From contig NZ_CANKZC010000004.1 of assembly GCF_947488565.1 (NCBI RefSeq), positions 124,001 through 188,000 on the forward strand: a DNA stretch of 64,000 nt. The letters run 5' to 3'. The DNA is from an uncultured Psychrobacter sp. GTDB taxonomy: Bacteria; Pseudomonadota; Gammaproteobacteria; Pseudomonadales; Moraxellaceae. The notes beneath the pieces were generated by a model that was not told the DNA's origin, ran no database searches, and saw only the letters and a program-made list of their open reading frames with translations. This document shows, one piece after another, positions 56,284 to 64,000 of this stretch (its first letter is position 1; each line of letters starts with the position of its first letter). The position numbers and the translations under genes were made by a program.

Positions 56284-57000
56284 CTACTTGATCAGCTCAA
56301 TAGTACCGTTGGCTGTCACAGATATAGTGCTATTACCTGACTCAAAATTTTGATTAGGTACTGAGGCATCTGCTGCTTCTGCTCTCATACTCATGCTGCT
56401 ATACATTGGGCGCGGATAGTTGCTACCAGTATTTAGATTGACGTTCACCACGCGATAACCACTAGCATCCCAAGCACGTGTTAGGTTTTTAGCCTGCTGT
56501 TGAAAAGCGCGAGAAGCATCGGTCATCAGCTTTTGCTCTAGGGCGTCTTTTTTATCATCTGACACTCCAAAGTTTAAATTTTCCATTACCAGCGTTTCTT
56601 GCAAATCTGCAATAAGCTGGCTAGTCGCTGAAAAGTCAGTACTTTTTAGATCTATAGTCGCTTGTCCCGTCCATCCCGTAATTTTATTGTCTTTGTCGTA
56701 GCGAGGGTAGGTGCGCTGCTGACCCGTACTGACTGTCACGCTAGGGTAGTGTTTAGCGATTTTCATAGCGTTATTGATAGTGGTATTGAGCGTTGTAGCC
56801 AGAGCTTTAGCGTTGGTTGCTTGCGCTTTTTTGTACATACTAGCGCGTACTTCATCATTTTGTATCTCTTCTTTAACTTCTGTTTGAAAAGTAAGCTGAT
56901 CATAGCCTGTCGGTTCTGCATGTGCGCCGCTCATCATTGCAGTCAACAGGCATGTGGTACCAGTGGTTAATATCGCTTTGTTAAGTAAAGTGCTTTTCAT
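56284..57000 (-). CDS. SIMPL-domain (DUF541) periplasmic protein
   Basis: A 238-residue exported protein: signal peptide ending A-H-A-E, then a SIMPL/DUF541 domain (KALATTLNTTINNAMKIAK, DASRAFQQQAKNLTRAW). The family includes the oxidative-stress protein YggE and other periplasmic oligomers of unsettled function. It is convergent with the DUF4124 gene. No partner gene is nearby. Confidence 0.87.
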   Translation of the reverse strand: MKSTLLNKAILTTGTTCLLTAMMSGAHAEPTGYDQLTFQTEVKEEIQNDEVRASMYKKAQATNAKALATTLNTTINNAMKIAKHYPSVTVSTGQQRTYPRYDKDNKITGWTGQATIDLKSTDFSATSQLIADLQETLVMENLNFGVSDDKKDALEQKLMTDASRAFQQQAKNLTRAWDASGYRVVNVNLNTGSNYPRPMYSSMSMRAEAADASVPNQNFESGNSTISVTANGTIELIK

Positions 57001-57222
57001 GATAATCTCCTAAATATAATTAATATTGATATATATCAGCCTTAAAAAGACAGTTCTTTCTAGGTTTGAGGTGATAGGCTCTCATTTTATTTTATTGGGA
57101 AATACCTAGTAAACTGAGCTTCATTCATTAAAATAGCAAAATCTAGACGAGTCCTTGTAAAGGTTTTGTCACCAAATCTCGCTGCTATCGGTGTTATGTC
57201 ATTGGTGGTTTTGAAAAAGGGG

Positions 57223-57250
57223 TTGTAATAATGAAAAATTCTTGTATAAT
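57223..57250 (+). promoter_or_regulatory. sigma-70 promoter of 4.5S RNA gene
   Basis: TTGTAA at 57223-57228, a 16-base spacer and a perfect TATAAT at 57245-57250, with the RNA 5' end expected about nine bases later. Confidence 0.75.
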
Positions 57251-57258
57251 TTGCAACT

Positions 57259-57367
57259 GGTGGCTCCATTGGTAGCCTCGCAACATTGTTCTATGAATCC
57301 CGCCAGGACCGGAAGGTAGCAACGGTAATAGTTATAATGTGTGCCGAGGATGTGCTTTTGGAGTCGC
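57259..57367 (+). ncRNA. ffs: 4.5S signal recognition particle RNA
   Basis: The RNA component of the bacterial SRP, which binds Ffh and targets membrane proteins to FtsY. The universally conserved apical loop is present (GGACCGGAAGGUAGCAAC, with the GGAA tetraloop and the AGCA-type bulge), and the 5' segment GUGGCUCC pairs with the 3' segment GGAGUCGC to close a long hairpin of about 109 nt. A consensus promoter lies upstream and a run of T follows directly, so the RNA's own helix acts as terminator. Confidence 0.96.
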
Positions 57368-57432
57368 TTTTTTTTGTCTAAAATTTGATAACTGCTTCGA
57401 TAAACCCTTTCAAAAAGTTTATATGATGTACT

Positions 57433-57460
57433 AAGCCCTTCATTGCAAAGGGCTTTTTTT
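57433..57460 (+). terminator. second hairpin terminator downstream of 4.5S RNA
   Basis: AAGCCCTT and AAGGGCTT arms (57433-57440 and 57448-57455) with a following run of T. It is about 60 nt beyond the RNA end and backs up the intrinsic stop. Confidence 0.8.
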
Positions 57461-57571
57461 GTGCATGCATTTCGTCTGATTGTGTCTTTTCATTGATTAA
57501 GATAGGTTAAAATAATATGTATTAAGTTTTATTTACGCTGATGTTAATACTGAAAGATTTGAGGCTTATTT

Positions 57572-58168
57572 ATGAAAACGTTTGTTTGGCTATTTATCAT
57601 TGTTGTTGTGCTAATTGTTGTTTTTGGCGTGTCGATATTTAATAAGTTGGTGCGGGCGCGCAACCAGGCGAAGAATGGCTTTGCACAGATAGATGTGCAG
57701 CTAAAGCGCCGTCATGATTTGATTCCAAACCTGGTAGAGACTGCCAAGCGTTATTTGACCCATGAAGAAGAAACGCTGACCCGCGTGATTAGTGCGCGTA
57801 ACCATGCCCAAAGCTTGCAGGACTCTAATAAACATCAGCCAGACTCGCTTGAGCATATGGCGCTATTTGCCAAAGCAGAAAGCATGTTGTCTAAAGCATT
57901 GGGACAATTCTCAGCTGTGGTGGAAGCGTATCCAGAATTAAAAGCGGACAGTATGATTAAAGAGTTGATGGATGAGCTGACCAATACAGAGAACCGTATT
58001 GGCTTTGCCCGTCAGCATTATAATGATAGCGTGATGTTTTATAACAATGACCGCGAAGTGTTCCCAAATAACCTTGTCAGTAGCACTTTTGGTTTTCGTC
58101 CGCTCAGTCCGTTAGTGTTTGAAGATAGAAAGGCCATTGCTCAAGCACCTGTCGTCAATATGGGTTAA
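57572..58168 (+). CDS. LemA family membrane protein
   Basis: A 198-residue protein with one N-terminal membrane helix (residues 5-25) and a long helical domain beginning RNQAKNGFAQIDVQLKRRHDLIPNL, the LemA signature. The role is poorly defined; LemA genes are often paired with membrane metalloproteases. Here it is followed by a large M48 protease 35 bp downstream, so the two are one operon. Confidence 0.93.
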   Translation: MKTFVWLFIIVVVLIVVFGVSIFNKLVRARNQAKNGFAQIDVQLKRRHDLIPNLVETAKRYLTHEEETLTRVISARNHAQSLQDSNKHQPDSLEHMALFAKAESMLSKALGQFSAVVEAYPELKADSMIKELMDELTNTENRIGFARQHYNDSVMFYNNDREVFPNNLVSSTFGFRPLSPLVFEDRKAIAQAPVVNMG

Positions 58169-58203
58169 AACTTGAACAGATTGGGTTAATTTGAGATAAG
58201 CTG

Positions 58204-61167
58204 ATGGATTTTTTTGCTGAACAGCGGATACGGACGCGGCGCAGCCTGTTACTTTACGGGTTGTTTTTTTTGATTGTACTTGCACATGTGATGCTGGCGC
58301 TTGGGGTTATGGCACTGCTGTTCACGTTATTTACCGATGGTATTTATTATTGGGCATTGATACTGACGGTTATGTGGACGATAGGCAGCTTTGTTGTTGG
58401 TAGCTTTTTAGAATACAGACGTTTAAAAGCTGGTGGCCGTGCTGTTGCCCAGCGTGTGGGTGCGGTGCGTTTGTTTATTGATAATAGTCAGGACGCTTGG
58501 GAACATAGCCGCGGAGTCGCTCATCAATATGAGCCTGACTCGAAAGTTCGTTTTAGCGCTCGTCATATAGCGGTACGTGATGAGCGTGATTTTCCGCCAG
58601 TTTATCGCCGTTACTATGAGATCGCTCAGCAGCTGGCTATTGCGTCAGGCTTACGTATGCCAATTCTCTATGTGCTGCCTGATGAGCAAGGCATCAATGG
58701 TTTCGTGGTGGGTCGCGATAGCCAAGATATGGTGCTCGTCGTTACCCAAGGCGCGCTAGATAAATTGTCTGATGAAGCACTATACGGACTTATTGGTCAT
58801 GAATACGGTCATATACTGCACGGTGATGCCAATTTTAATCTACAGCTGATGGTGGTATTGGCAGGCTTGCAAATACTATATGACTGGAGTGACCCAATAT
58901 CCAGTCATCGTTATTTTAATAGCGATAGTATCTCCCATAAGTCTTTGTCACAGAGGCAGGTTGATACGCTGGGACGTAACACAGAAGCACAAACCGCCAA
59001 TTTCACCACGCATAGTGAATGGGTTGCTTATTGGCAGCAGCAGTCACAACAACAGCAGTCCTCAGCCAAGCGTCAGTCTAAGTGGGTACAAACGCCACCT
59101 ATCATCAATCGGCAAGCCCCGCGCAGTGTTTGGACATTGTTATTGCATGGATTGAGCTTTTCGAGCATGGCCAGTGCGCAGCTGATTAAACATAGCTTTA
59201 ACCGTCAGCGTGAATTGCTCGCCGATGCGACCAGCGTGCAGCTGACACGCTCGCCTGCAGTTATCGAAACTCTAAAAGCCATTCATCAAAACTCGCTCGG
59301 TTCGCGCTTATCAAATATCGCTGACATCAATGGACTGAGTCATTTCTTTTTTGCCAGCAGTGGGGCAGATCTTGGCGATGTCTCGTGGTTTGCGACCCAT
59401 CCTAGCCTAAGCGAGCGCATGAGGGCCATCAATGCAAATGCCTATCATGACTTTGCCGTTCAGGTCACAAGAGAGAAGCGCATCAATCAGCAAAAAATAA
59501 AAGAGATATATGAGCAGCGTCGCCTTGGTGATTGGGGAGCAATAAAAGAAAATAGCCTAAGCAATAATAAAAACGCGCACCAATCTCATACATCTAAAGC
59601 TCAATCAATATCTGTTAATCATGCTGTTGATGATATTTTCATCGAATATCCTAGTGATATTACTCACAATGGGGCTTCAGCTTTTTCTACTGATGAACCT
59701 AGCAGCAAATGTGAAACAGAAGCGGGACTTGAGTTGGTCGTAGAGGAAGATGTGATTGTTGGTGGGCGTTTACAGGTAGCAGAAGATATTGGTGCTTATC
59801 AGCTGTTAAAACCATGGATGGCAAAACCTGACAGCGATTTGCCATCAGCAGCTTTGATTAGCATTGACGATATAAGCAAAGTCACGTTACCACAGCATGT
59901 GCTCAATCACAGTCACCATTCATTAGGGGCGCAAGGATTAATAGAAGCCGTCATGCTGTGCCATCAAGGACAGACACTATCTACGACTGGCATGTATGAT
60001 TTAAAAGATATTTGGATTGGGCTTCCAAACGATAGAGTATGTGCTGCTGACACCGATGCTCATACTAATAATAAGATTAAGACTGATACTTTCAATAACC
60101 CTCAACTTTTAGCACATACGCTAGACCATACATTATTAAAAATAATTGCAAATCTTGACCGACGTTTAGACAGTGCTTTGATTGCATTCGCTATGAAGCA
60201 ACTTAGCCAGCATGATCTATCAGAAAGCAGCATTAATCAACTACGTCTAAAAAGCGAAACCAGTCATAGTAACCAAGCCCATCAGCATTATGTGCAACAA
60301 AAAAGGTGTCGTACGATGCTGTCGCGCTATCAACAAGGCTTAATTAAGTTGTTTGGGAAGCAGCTATCAGCTGATCTGACCAACAGCTTTTCTGATAACC
60401 TATCAGATGAAAAAGATTTAATGATTGATGAACAATCAATACCGACTCATTTAAAAAGCGCATCAATTTCAACTCCAGCGCAGCAAGTCTCACCAATTCT
60501 ATCGTTATGGCAAGCGCTGCATTTACAGCAATTACTGCCAATATTTTCCGAAGTTTTAAATGATAATGATGGAGATATAAAGGCTGAATGGCAACCGCTA
60601 TTACAAAGGGGTATGAATGAGATATGTGCTCAGCTTGATCCTTCAGGACAAGTGTTTAACAGTCTTAATGTTGCTAAGAGAGCCATATTAATATTGCTTG
60701 CATATCGGCTGTCAAAAGATGTCAAAGGTCAAGTGATATCGACGTCCGATAGATCAGTACATGTGTCAGGGCTTGGCTATAATAATGACAGCGTTGCGCA
60801 CTATATCGTCGATCTACGCCGCCATGCGCGCTTAATTGATATTGATTTAACCGCGGTTAGTGATGCCAATTTGCAGTGGTTATTATTAACTGCTCAAAGT
60901 CTAAATAGCGTTCAGCTATTGGCTGTCATTAGTACTGTGCCTGTCTACCTCGCGTCTATTGCTACGGACTCTATAATAGAGACTCAGGGGAAAGAGAATT
61001 ATCCAGAGACACAACAAGAAAGCCGTCAAATAGACTATAATGAGTATCGACAATGGCTAAGTACATTGCATACCGTCATGTTACACGATACGATAATCAG
61101 TCAGGATGAGTACGACTGCTTGATGGCACTCGCAGAGCACTGGCTAGACGTTCGTAAGCTTTTTTGA
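58204..61167 (+). CDS. M48-family membrane metalloprotease with long C-terminal extension
   Basis: A 987-residue protein. Two membrane helices in residues 15-75 are followed by an M48 peptidase domain with HEYGH at 199-203 (zinc ligands His199, His203, catalytic Glu200), the third ligand near Glu337 in RELLAD, and the THPSLSERM end motif near 398. Residues from about 440 onward, over half of the protein, carry no family I can name: a Ser/Glu-rich linker (450-500), then a mainly helical part ending EHWLDVRKLF. The first gene of the pair encodes LemA. An envelope quality-control role is inferred from family. Confidence 0.9.
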   Translation: MDFFAEQRIRTRRSLLLYGLFFLIVLAHVMLALGVMALLFTLFTDGIYYWALILTVMWTIGSFVVGSFLEYRRLKAGGRAVAQRVGAVRLFIDNSQDAWEHSRGVAHQYEPDSKVRFSARHIAVRDERDFPPVYRRYYEIAQQLAIASGLRMPILYVLPDEQGINGFVVGRDSQDMVLVVTQGALDKLSDEALYGLIGHEYGHILHGDANFNLQLMVVLAGLQILYDWSDPISSHRYFNSDSISHKSLSQRQVDTLGRNTEAQTANFTTHSEWVAYWQQQSQQQQSSAKRQSKWVQTPPIINRQAPRSVWTLLLHGLSFSSMASAQLIKHSFNRQRELLADATSVQLTRSPAVIETLKAIHQNSLGSRLSNIADINGLSHFFFASSGADLGDVSWFATHPSLSERMRAINANAYHDFAVQVTREKRINQQKIKEIYEQRRLGDWGAIKENSLSNNKNAHQSHTSKAQSISVNHAVDDIFIEYPSDITHNGASAFSTDEPSSKCETEAGLELVVEEDVIVGGRLQVAEDIGAYQLLKPWMAKPDSDLPSAALISIDDISKVTLPQHVLNHSHHSLGAQGLIEAVMLCHQGQTLSTTGMYDLKDIWIGLPNDRVCAADTDAHTNNKIKTDTFNNPQLLAHTLDHTLLKIIANLDRRLDSALIAFAMKQLSQHDLSESSINQLRLKSETSHSNQAHQHYVQQKRCRTMLSRYQQGLIKLFGKQLSADLTNSFSDNLSDEKDLMIDEQSIPTHLKSASISTPAQQVSPILSLWQALHLQQLLPIFSEVLNDNDGDIKAEWQPLLQRGMNEICAQLDPSGQVFNSLNVAKRAILILLAYRLSKDVKGQVISTSDRSVHVSGLGYNNDSVAHYIVDLRRHARLIDIDLTAVSDANLQWLLLTAQSLNSVQLLAVISTVPVYLASIATDSIIETQGKENYPETQQESRQIDYNEYRQWLSTLHTVMLHDTIISQDEYDCLMALAEHWLDVRKLF

Positions 61168-61290
61168 TTGCAGCTTAGTTGACACCTCAGAAGTCATTCA
61201 GCAGCTATGATGGATACTTTGGTTAAGCTATCAAACTAATCGGCCCATCTACAAATGATTTAAACAAGATAAGTAGGACAATAAAGAGAC

Positions 61291-62214
61291 ATGAGTGATA
61301 TCCAAGAACCGCTAATTGTATTGCAGCGCCGCGTGCAGCAACGCCAAATTCTAGCGATGATGGGTATCGATCAATGGGCGCAGTCGAATTCAGCGACGTT
61401 AAATATTGCAGATATTTCTGCGGCTCCTGAAAATCAACCAAGCCTACCTAGTCAAAGCGTTTCGAACCAAGATGCTGCACAACCAAGCGTTGAAGCAGAA
61501 GTAATTGACCACTCAAATCATAACTTATCAGACAATGAATCAACAGACACTATATTGGATACAGAAAATACGTCTGCTAACGATTATGAGGTTATTCATG
61601 ATAGTGAAGAAACTCAAGATATCAGCTTGCAAGCCAATAAGCAAAGCCCAGTAAGCTACAGTTTTGACAGTACGACAAGCCATGCAACGCACTCTCCAAG
61701 CGCTAGCGACTCTGAAGATAGCTTGCAACAAATATCACAAAACGTTGAGCAAGCGGTTGCCCCTTTGATAGACACCGTAACAACGATAGCCACTCCATCT
61801 ATCAATCAAAATAATATTGTAGAAACCCATAATGATAATAGCCTTAAAAAGGTAGCACCATTTGACTTACAAGGTGGTCGCTATGGCGACTGGGTAATTT
61901 TGGTTGATATTCAAGCACTCAACAACGACAGCGAAAAGCTATGGCAAAATATCACGCAAGCGCTATCAATCACTTGTGAGACAACGTCGTTTCCGATATG
62001 TGAAGGTATGGATACTGCCGAGCTTGCCAATGCTAGTTTTGCAGGATATGTGTTTAAGATTGGTCGTAGTGAAGAGATAAAAATTATCTCATTAACCACA
62101 CTGCCTGAAGGCCTCGAGCATCCTAATCTTACCGCTGTAGCTACCTTGGATGAGATGCTCGCTGATAGTAACCTTAAACGTCAGCTTTGGGAGCAGTTAT
62201 CCGGTCAGAGTTAA
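61291..62214 (+). CDS. putative DNA polymerase III psi subunit (HolD-like) with long linker
   Basis: A 307-residue protein. The N-terminus (QRQILAMMGIDQWAQ) resembles the start of E. coli psi (LQQLGITQWSLRRP), and the C-terminal 110 residues follow psi's pattern: a hydrophobic strand DWVILVDIQAL, a helix ending TQALSI, and a final SNLKRQLWEQL matching psi's TARAALWQQI. Between lies a low-complexity Ser/Asn/Gln/Glu-rich linker of about 140 residues that E. coli HolD lacks. Psi joins the clamp loader to SSB through chi. The match is by eye, so this is a moderate call. serC follows about 140 bp downstream. Confidence 0.5.
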   Translation: MSDIQEPLIVLQRRVQQRQILAMMGIDQWAQSNSATLNIADISAAPENQPSLPSQSVSNQDAAQPSVEAEVIDHSNHNLSDNESTDTILDTENTSANDYEVIHDSEETQDISLQANKQSPVSYSFDSTTSHATHSPSASDSEDSLQQISQNVEQAVAPLIDTVTTIATPSINQNNIVETHNDNSLKKVAPFDLQGGRYGDWVILVDIQALNNDSEKLWQNITQALSITCETTSFPICEGMDTAELANASFAGYVFKIGRSEEIKIISLTTLPEGLEHPNLTAVATLDEMLADSNLKRQLWEQLSGQS

Positions 62215-62352
62215 GTGTTTACCGCAATAGCTATTAAAAATAGAGATAAGATTAAAGGGGTTTTAAAGCTGACGTTTAAAAAATTAGCTGTTAAAACTAT
62301 ATAATAACGATGATATAACAACGATGATTTCATCATATCAAGGATATGGATT

Positions 62353-63462
62353 ATGACCAGTAAAGCCGCTTCTAACCGTGTACCTAACTTTTCAGCTGGA
62401 CCCGCCACTATACCGACCGCAGTGCTAGAGCGTGCGCAAAGTGAGCTGCTTGATTGGCAAGGCCGCGGCATGTCAGTCATGGAGGTGAGCCACCGTAGCA
62501 AAGAATATGTCGCAATTACCGAAAAAGCAGAGGCGAAATTGCGCGCATTGATGGATATACCAGACAACTATAAGGTGCTATTTTTGCAAGGTGGTGCCAG
62601 CTTACAGTTTTCAGCGATACCATTAAACTTGTTAAGTGGCGGGCGCGGTGATTACCTGACGACTGGTGCATGGTCAGGTAAAGCGGTCAAAGAAGCGCAG
62701 CGTTATGCGAATCTAGGCCTCGGTGAGGTTAATTTGGTCGCAACTGGCAAAGACAGTAACTTTACTGCTGTGCCAGCCCAAAGCGATTGGAATATAAGCG
62801 AAGATGCAGCGTATTTTCATTACTGTGCTAATGAAACCATTCATGGCGTGCAAATATTTGAGCCGCCACAAGTTGATGCGCCACTCATTGCTGATATGTC
62901 ATCTTGCATTTTGTCACAGCCAATCGATGTAGCTAAGTTTGGGATGATTTATGCCGGTGCACAAAAAAACATCGGTCCAGCAGGATTGATTATTGTGATT
63001 ATTCGCGAAGACTTATTGGGGCTGGCAAGTGAGTGGTGCCCACTGCTCATGAACTACGCGCATCAGGCTGAAAAAGAATCCATGTCAAACACGCCAGCGA
63101 CGTACTCTTGGTACTTGGCCGGATTGGTGTTTGATTGGTTAGAAGAGCAGGGCGGCGTTGCTGCTATCGGTAAAATCAATCAGCAAAAAGCAGATTTACT
63201 CTATAAAACCATTGATGACAGCAGTTTTTATAACAATCCAGTTGTGCCTGAATATCGCTCTATCATGAATGTGCCGTTTACGTTAGCAGACGATAGCCTT
63301 GACAAAGTGTTCTTAGAAGAATCAGAGGCCGCAGGCTTAATGAACTTAAAAGGTCACCGTGATGTGGGCGGCATGCGTGCCAGCATCTATAATGCAGTGT
63401 CGCTAGATTGGGTACAGCAATTGGTTGACTTTATGATTGCTTTTGAAAAAAAGCACGCTTAA
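62353..63462 (+). CDS. serC: phosphoserine aminotransferase
   Basis: A PLP enzyme of serine and vitamin B6 synthesis. It has 369 residues. NFSAGPATIP at the N-terminus, GGASLQF, ADMSSCILS and the AGAQKNIGPAG segment with the PLP lysine are as in SerC. It is separate from pdxA, which supplies a later step of the same B6 route from another locus in the window. A terminator follows. Confidence 0.97.
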   Translation: MTSKAASNRVPNFSAGPATIPTAVLERAQSELLDWQGRGMSVMEVSHRSKEYVAITEKAEAKLRALMDIPDNYKVLFLQGGASLQFSAIPLNLLSGGRGDYLTTGAWSGKAVKEAQRYANLGLGEVNLVATGKDSNFTAVPAQSDWNISEDAAYFHYCANETIHGVQIFEPPQVDAPLIADMSSCILSQPIDVAKFGMIYAGAQKNIGPAGLIIVIIREDLLGLASEWCPLLMNYAHQAEKESMSNTPATYSWYLAGLVFDWLEEQGGVAAIGKINQQKADLLYKTIDDSSFYNNPVVPEYRSIMNVPFTLADDSLDKVFLEESEAAGLMNLKGHRDVGGMRASIYNAVSLDWVQQLVDFMIAFEKKHA

Positions 63463-63520
63463 CCAAGCTAACAAATTATAGGTCTTAAGTTTTTGATATT
63501 AGATTAATACTAAAAGAAGA

Positions 63521-63548
63521 GCGCAACTGACAACGGTTGCGTTTTTTT
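63521..63548 (+). terminator. terminator after serC
   Basis: CGCAAC (63522-63527) pairs with GTTGCG (63536-63541), followed by seven T residues. Confidence 0.8.
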
Positions 63549-63559
63549 GTTATATACCC

Positions 63560-63631
63560 CACTTTAAACACTTTAAACACTTTAAACACTTTAAACACTT
63601 TAAACACTTTAAACACTTTAAACACTTTAAA
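63560..63631. repeat. tandem repeat, 8 exact copies of a 9-bp unit
   Basis: CACTTTAAA is repeated eight times without change, 72 bases in all, just beyond the serC terminator and outside any gene. Uninterrupted exact copies suggest recent slippage and likely length variation between strains. Confidence 0.95.
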
Positions 63632-63639
63632 TATGTTGG

Positions 63640-63711
63640 CGTAGGCTTGGTTTTCAACCCAGCTTTAAGGCTTTGCAAAAGCAAAATGCTGGGTTAAAAA
63701 CCCAGCCTACG
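63640..63711. repeat. REP/BIME-like inverted repeat pair
   Basis: Arms of 24 bases (63640-63663 and 63688-63711) are inverted copies with two mismatches. Each arm is itself a small palindrome: the right one reads GCTGGGTTAAAAACCCAGC, perfect over eight bases on each side. Two palindromes facing each other around a 24-base spacer is the plan of bacterial interspersed REP elements. Confidence 0.7.
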
Positions 63712-63917
63712 AAAGTTCATGCTAAGTTGAGAGTCAGATGTTATCTATAGGCTTTATTGATTCAATAATAAGCCAGTTATCATACTTAACACTGCAAACC
63801 ATTAGGTTAAAAAACTGAAGTTTGTTATGATAAAATTTCGTGGAATATTTGTTTTGTAGTCAGGTCTTAAGTTCTTGTTAGTCAAATTGATTGAGTTTAG
63901 AGGGTAGTTACAAGGTC

Positions 63918-64000
63918 ATGATGATAAAAAATGCCATGCTAAAAGCCGTCTTACTCACTATCACTATCAGCTGGATACCAGTCAGTATCGCGGTGCCCAT
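63918..64000 (+). CDS. start of an exported protein gene (cut by window edge)
   Basis: An open frame starts at ATG ATG (63918-63923) after AAGG and runs to the end of the window. The 27 visible residues have a basic start, a hydrophobic stretch (LKAVLLTITISWIPVSIAV) and so look like a signal peptide. Too little is visible to name the protein. Confidence 0.45.
   Translation, partial: MMIKNAMLKAVLLTITISWIPVSIAVP

Noticed and set aside
63970..63990. ATACCAGT near the right edge as a repeat end
   Set aside because: A single 8-base match inside a likely coding start, with no partner end within 70 bases.
1..64000. tRNA, rRNA, CRISPR, prophage or insertion sequence
   Set aside because: Scanned by eye for cloverleaf ends, regular spaced repeats, transposase and integrase motifs; none found. 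A covariance or HMM search would be needed to exclude short or unusual cases.

Overview
The window looks like chromosomal backbone DNA of a gammaproteobacterium of the Moraxellaceae, most likely Psychrobacter or a close relative. This is inferred from moderately low G+C, the gene families and their order (ftsY beside an M16 protease pair, an isolated trpG-trpD-trpC run, pdxA-rsmA-apaH, a Gcr-type membrane protein, a long LemA-linked M48 protease). I see no rRNA, tRNA, CRISPR array, integrase, transposase or prophage gene. The only mobile-looking DNA is a pair of about 65-bp dispersed repeats and a repeat cluster near the right edge. About 54 protein genes and one structural RNA (4.5S SRP RNA) are supported.

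Layout. 0-7 kb: a two-gene M16 protease operon, two tandem tiny lipoprotein genes, then ftsY, ogt, yebC. 7-12 kb: a voltage-gated-type K+ channel with a zinc ribbon, an ABC1/AarF kinase, aroQ, a cold-shock protein with a long leader, rhlB. 12-24 kb: a TauE/DsbD-like membrane protein with a Met/His tail beside ccoS, a YdcF protein, murB, a low-molecular-weight phosphatase, hslR, an excalibur-domain protein, ilvA, rpiA, argF, alr, dnaB. 24-32 kb: pdxA-rsmA-apaH, a LysR regulator divergent from an SDR-EamA pair, and the Gcr-type protein. 32-41 kb: two paralogous acyl-CoA dehydrogenases flanking a ribbon-helix-helix regulator and a PHB-depolymerase-like esterase, then a PAS-GGDEF-EAL protein and rsmE. 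41-49 kb: ahcY-metF behind an SAH riboswitch, a BtuB-like receptor, an MscS-type channel, an AlkA-like glycosylase. 49-57 kb: smr, trpC, trpD, trpG, glnA behind NtrC sites and a sigma-54 promoter, a DUF4124 protein, a SIMPL protein. 57-64 kb: 4.5S RNA, lemA, the long M48 protease, a HolD-like protein, serC, a repeat cluster, and the start of a further gene cut by the window edge.

Functional links. ftsY and 4.5S RNA are both SRP-pathway components. ahcY and metF detoxify S-adenosylhomocysteine and feed methionine regeneration, and the upstream RNA fits a switch that senses SAH. glnA has a complete nitrogen-control region. The 32-38 kb region reads as an acyl/ester catabolism cluster with its own regulator. 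CcoS and the neighbouring membrane protein fit cbb3 oxidase assembly. The strongest non-coding observations are the SAH riboswitch, the glnA control region, a nested operator upstream of the ribbon-helix-helix gene, and the two-copy dispersed repeat. No wholly new multi-gene system is evident. The best candidates for undescribed biology are the tandem 21-residue lipopeptides, the 545-residue extension of the M48 protease and the dispersed repeat.
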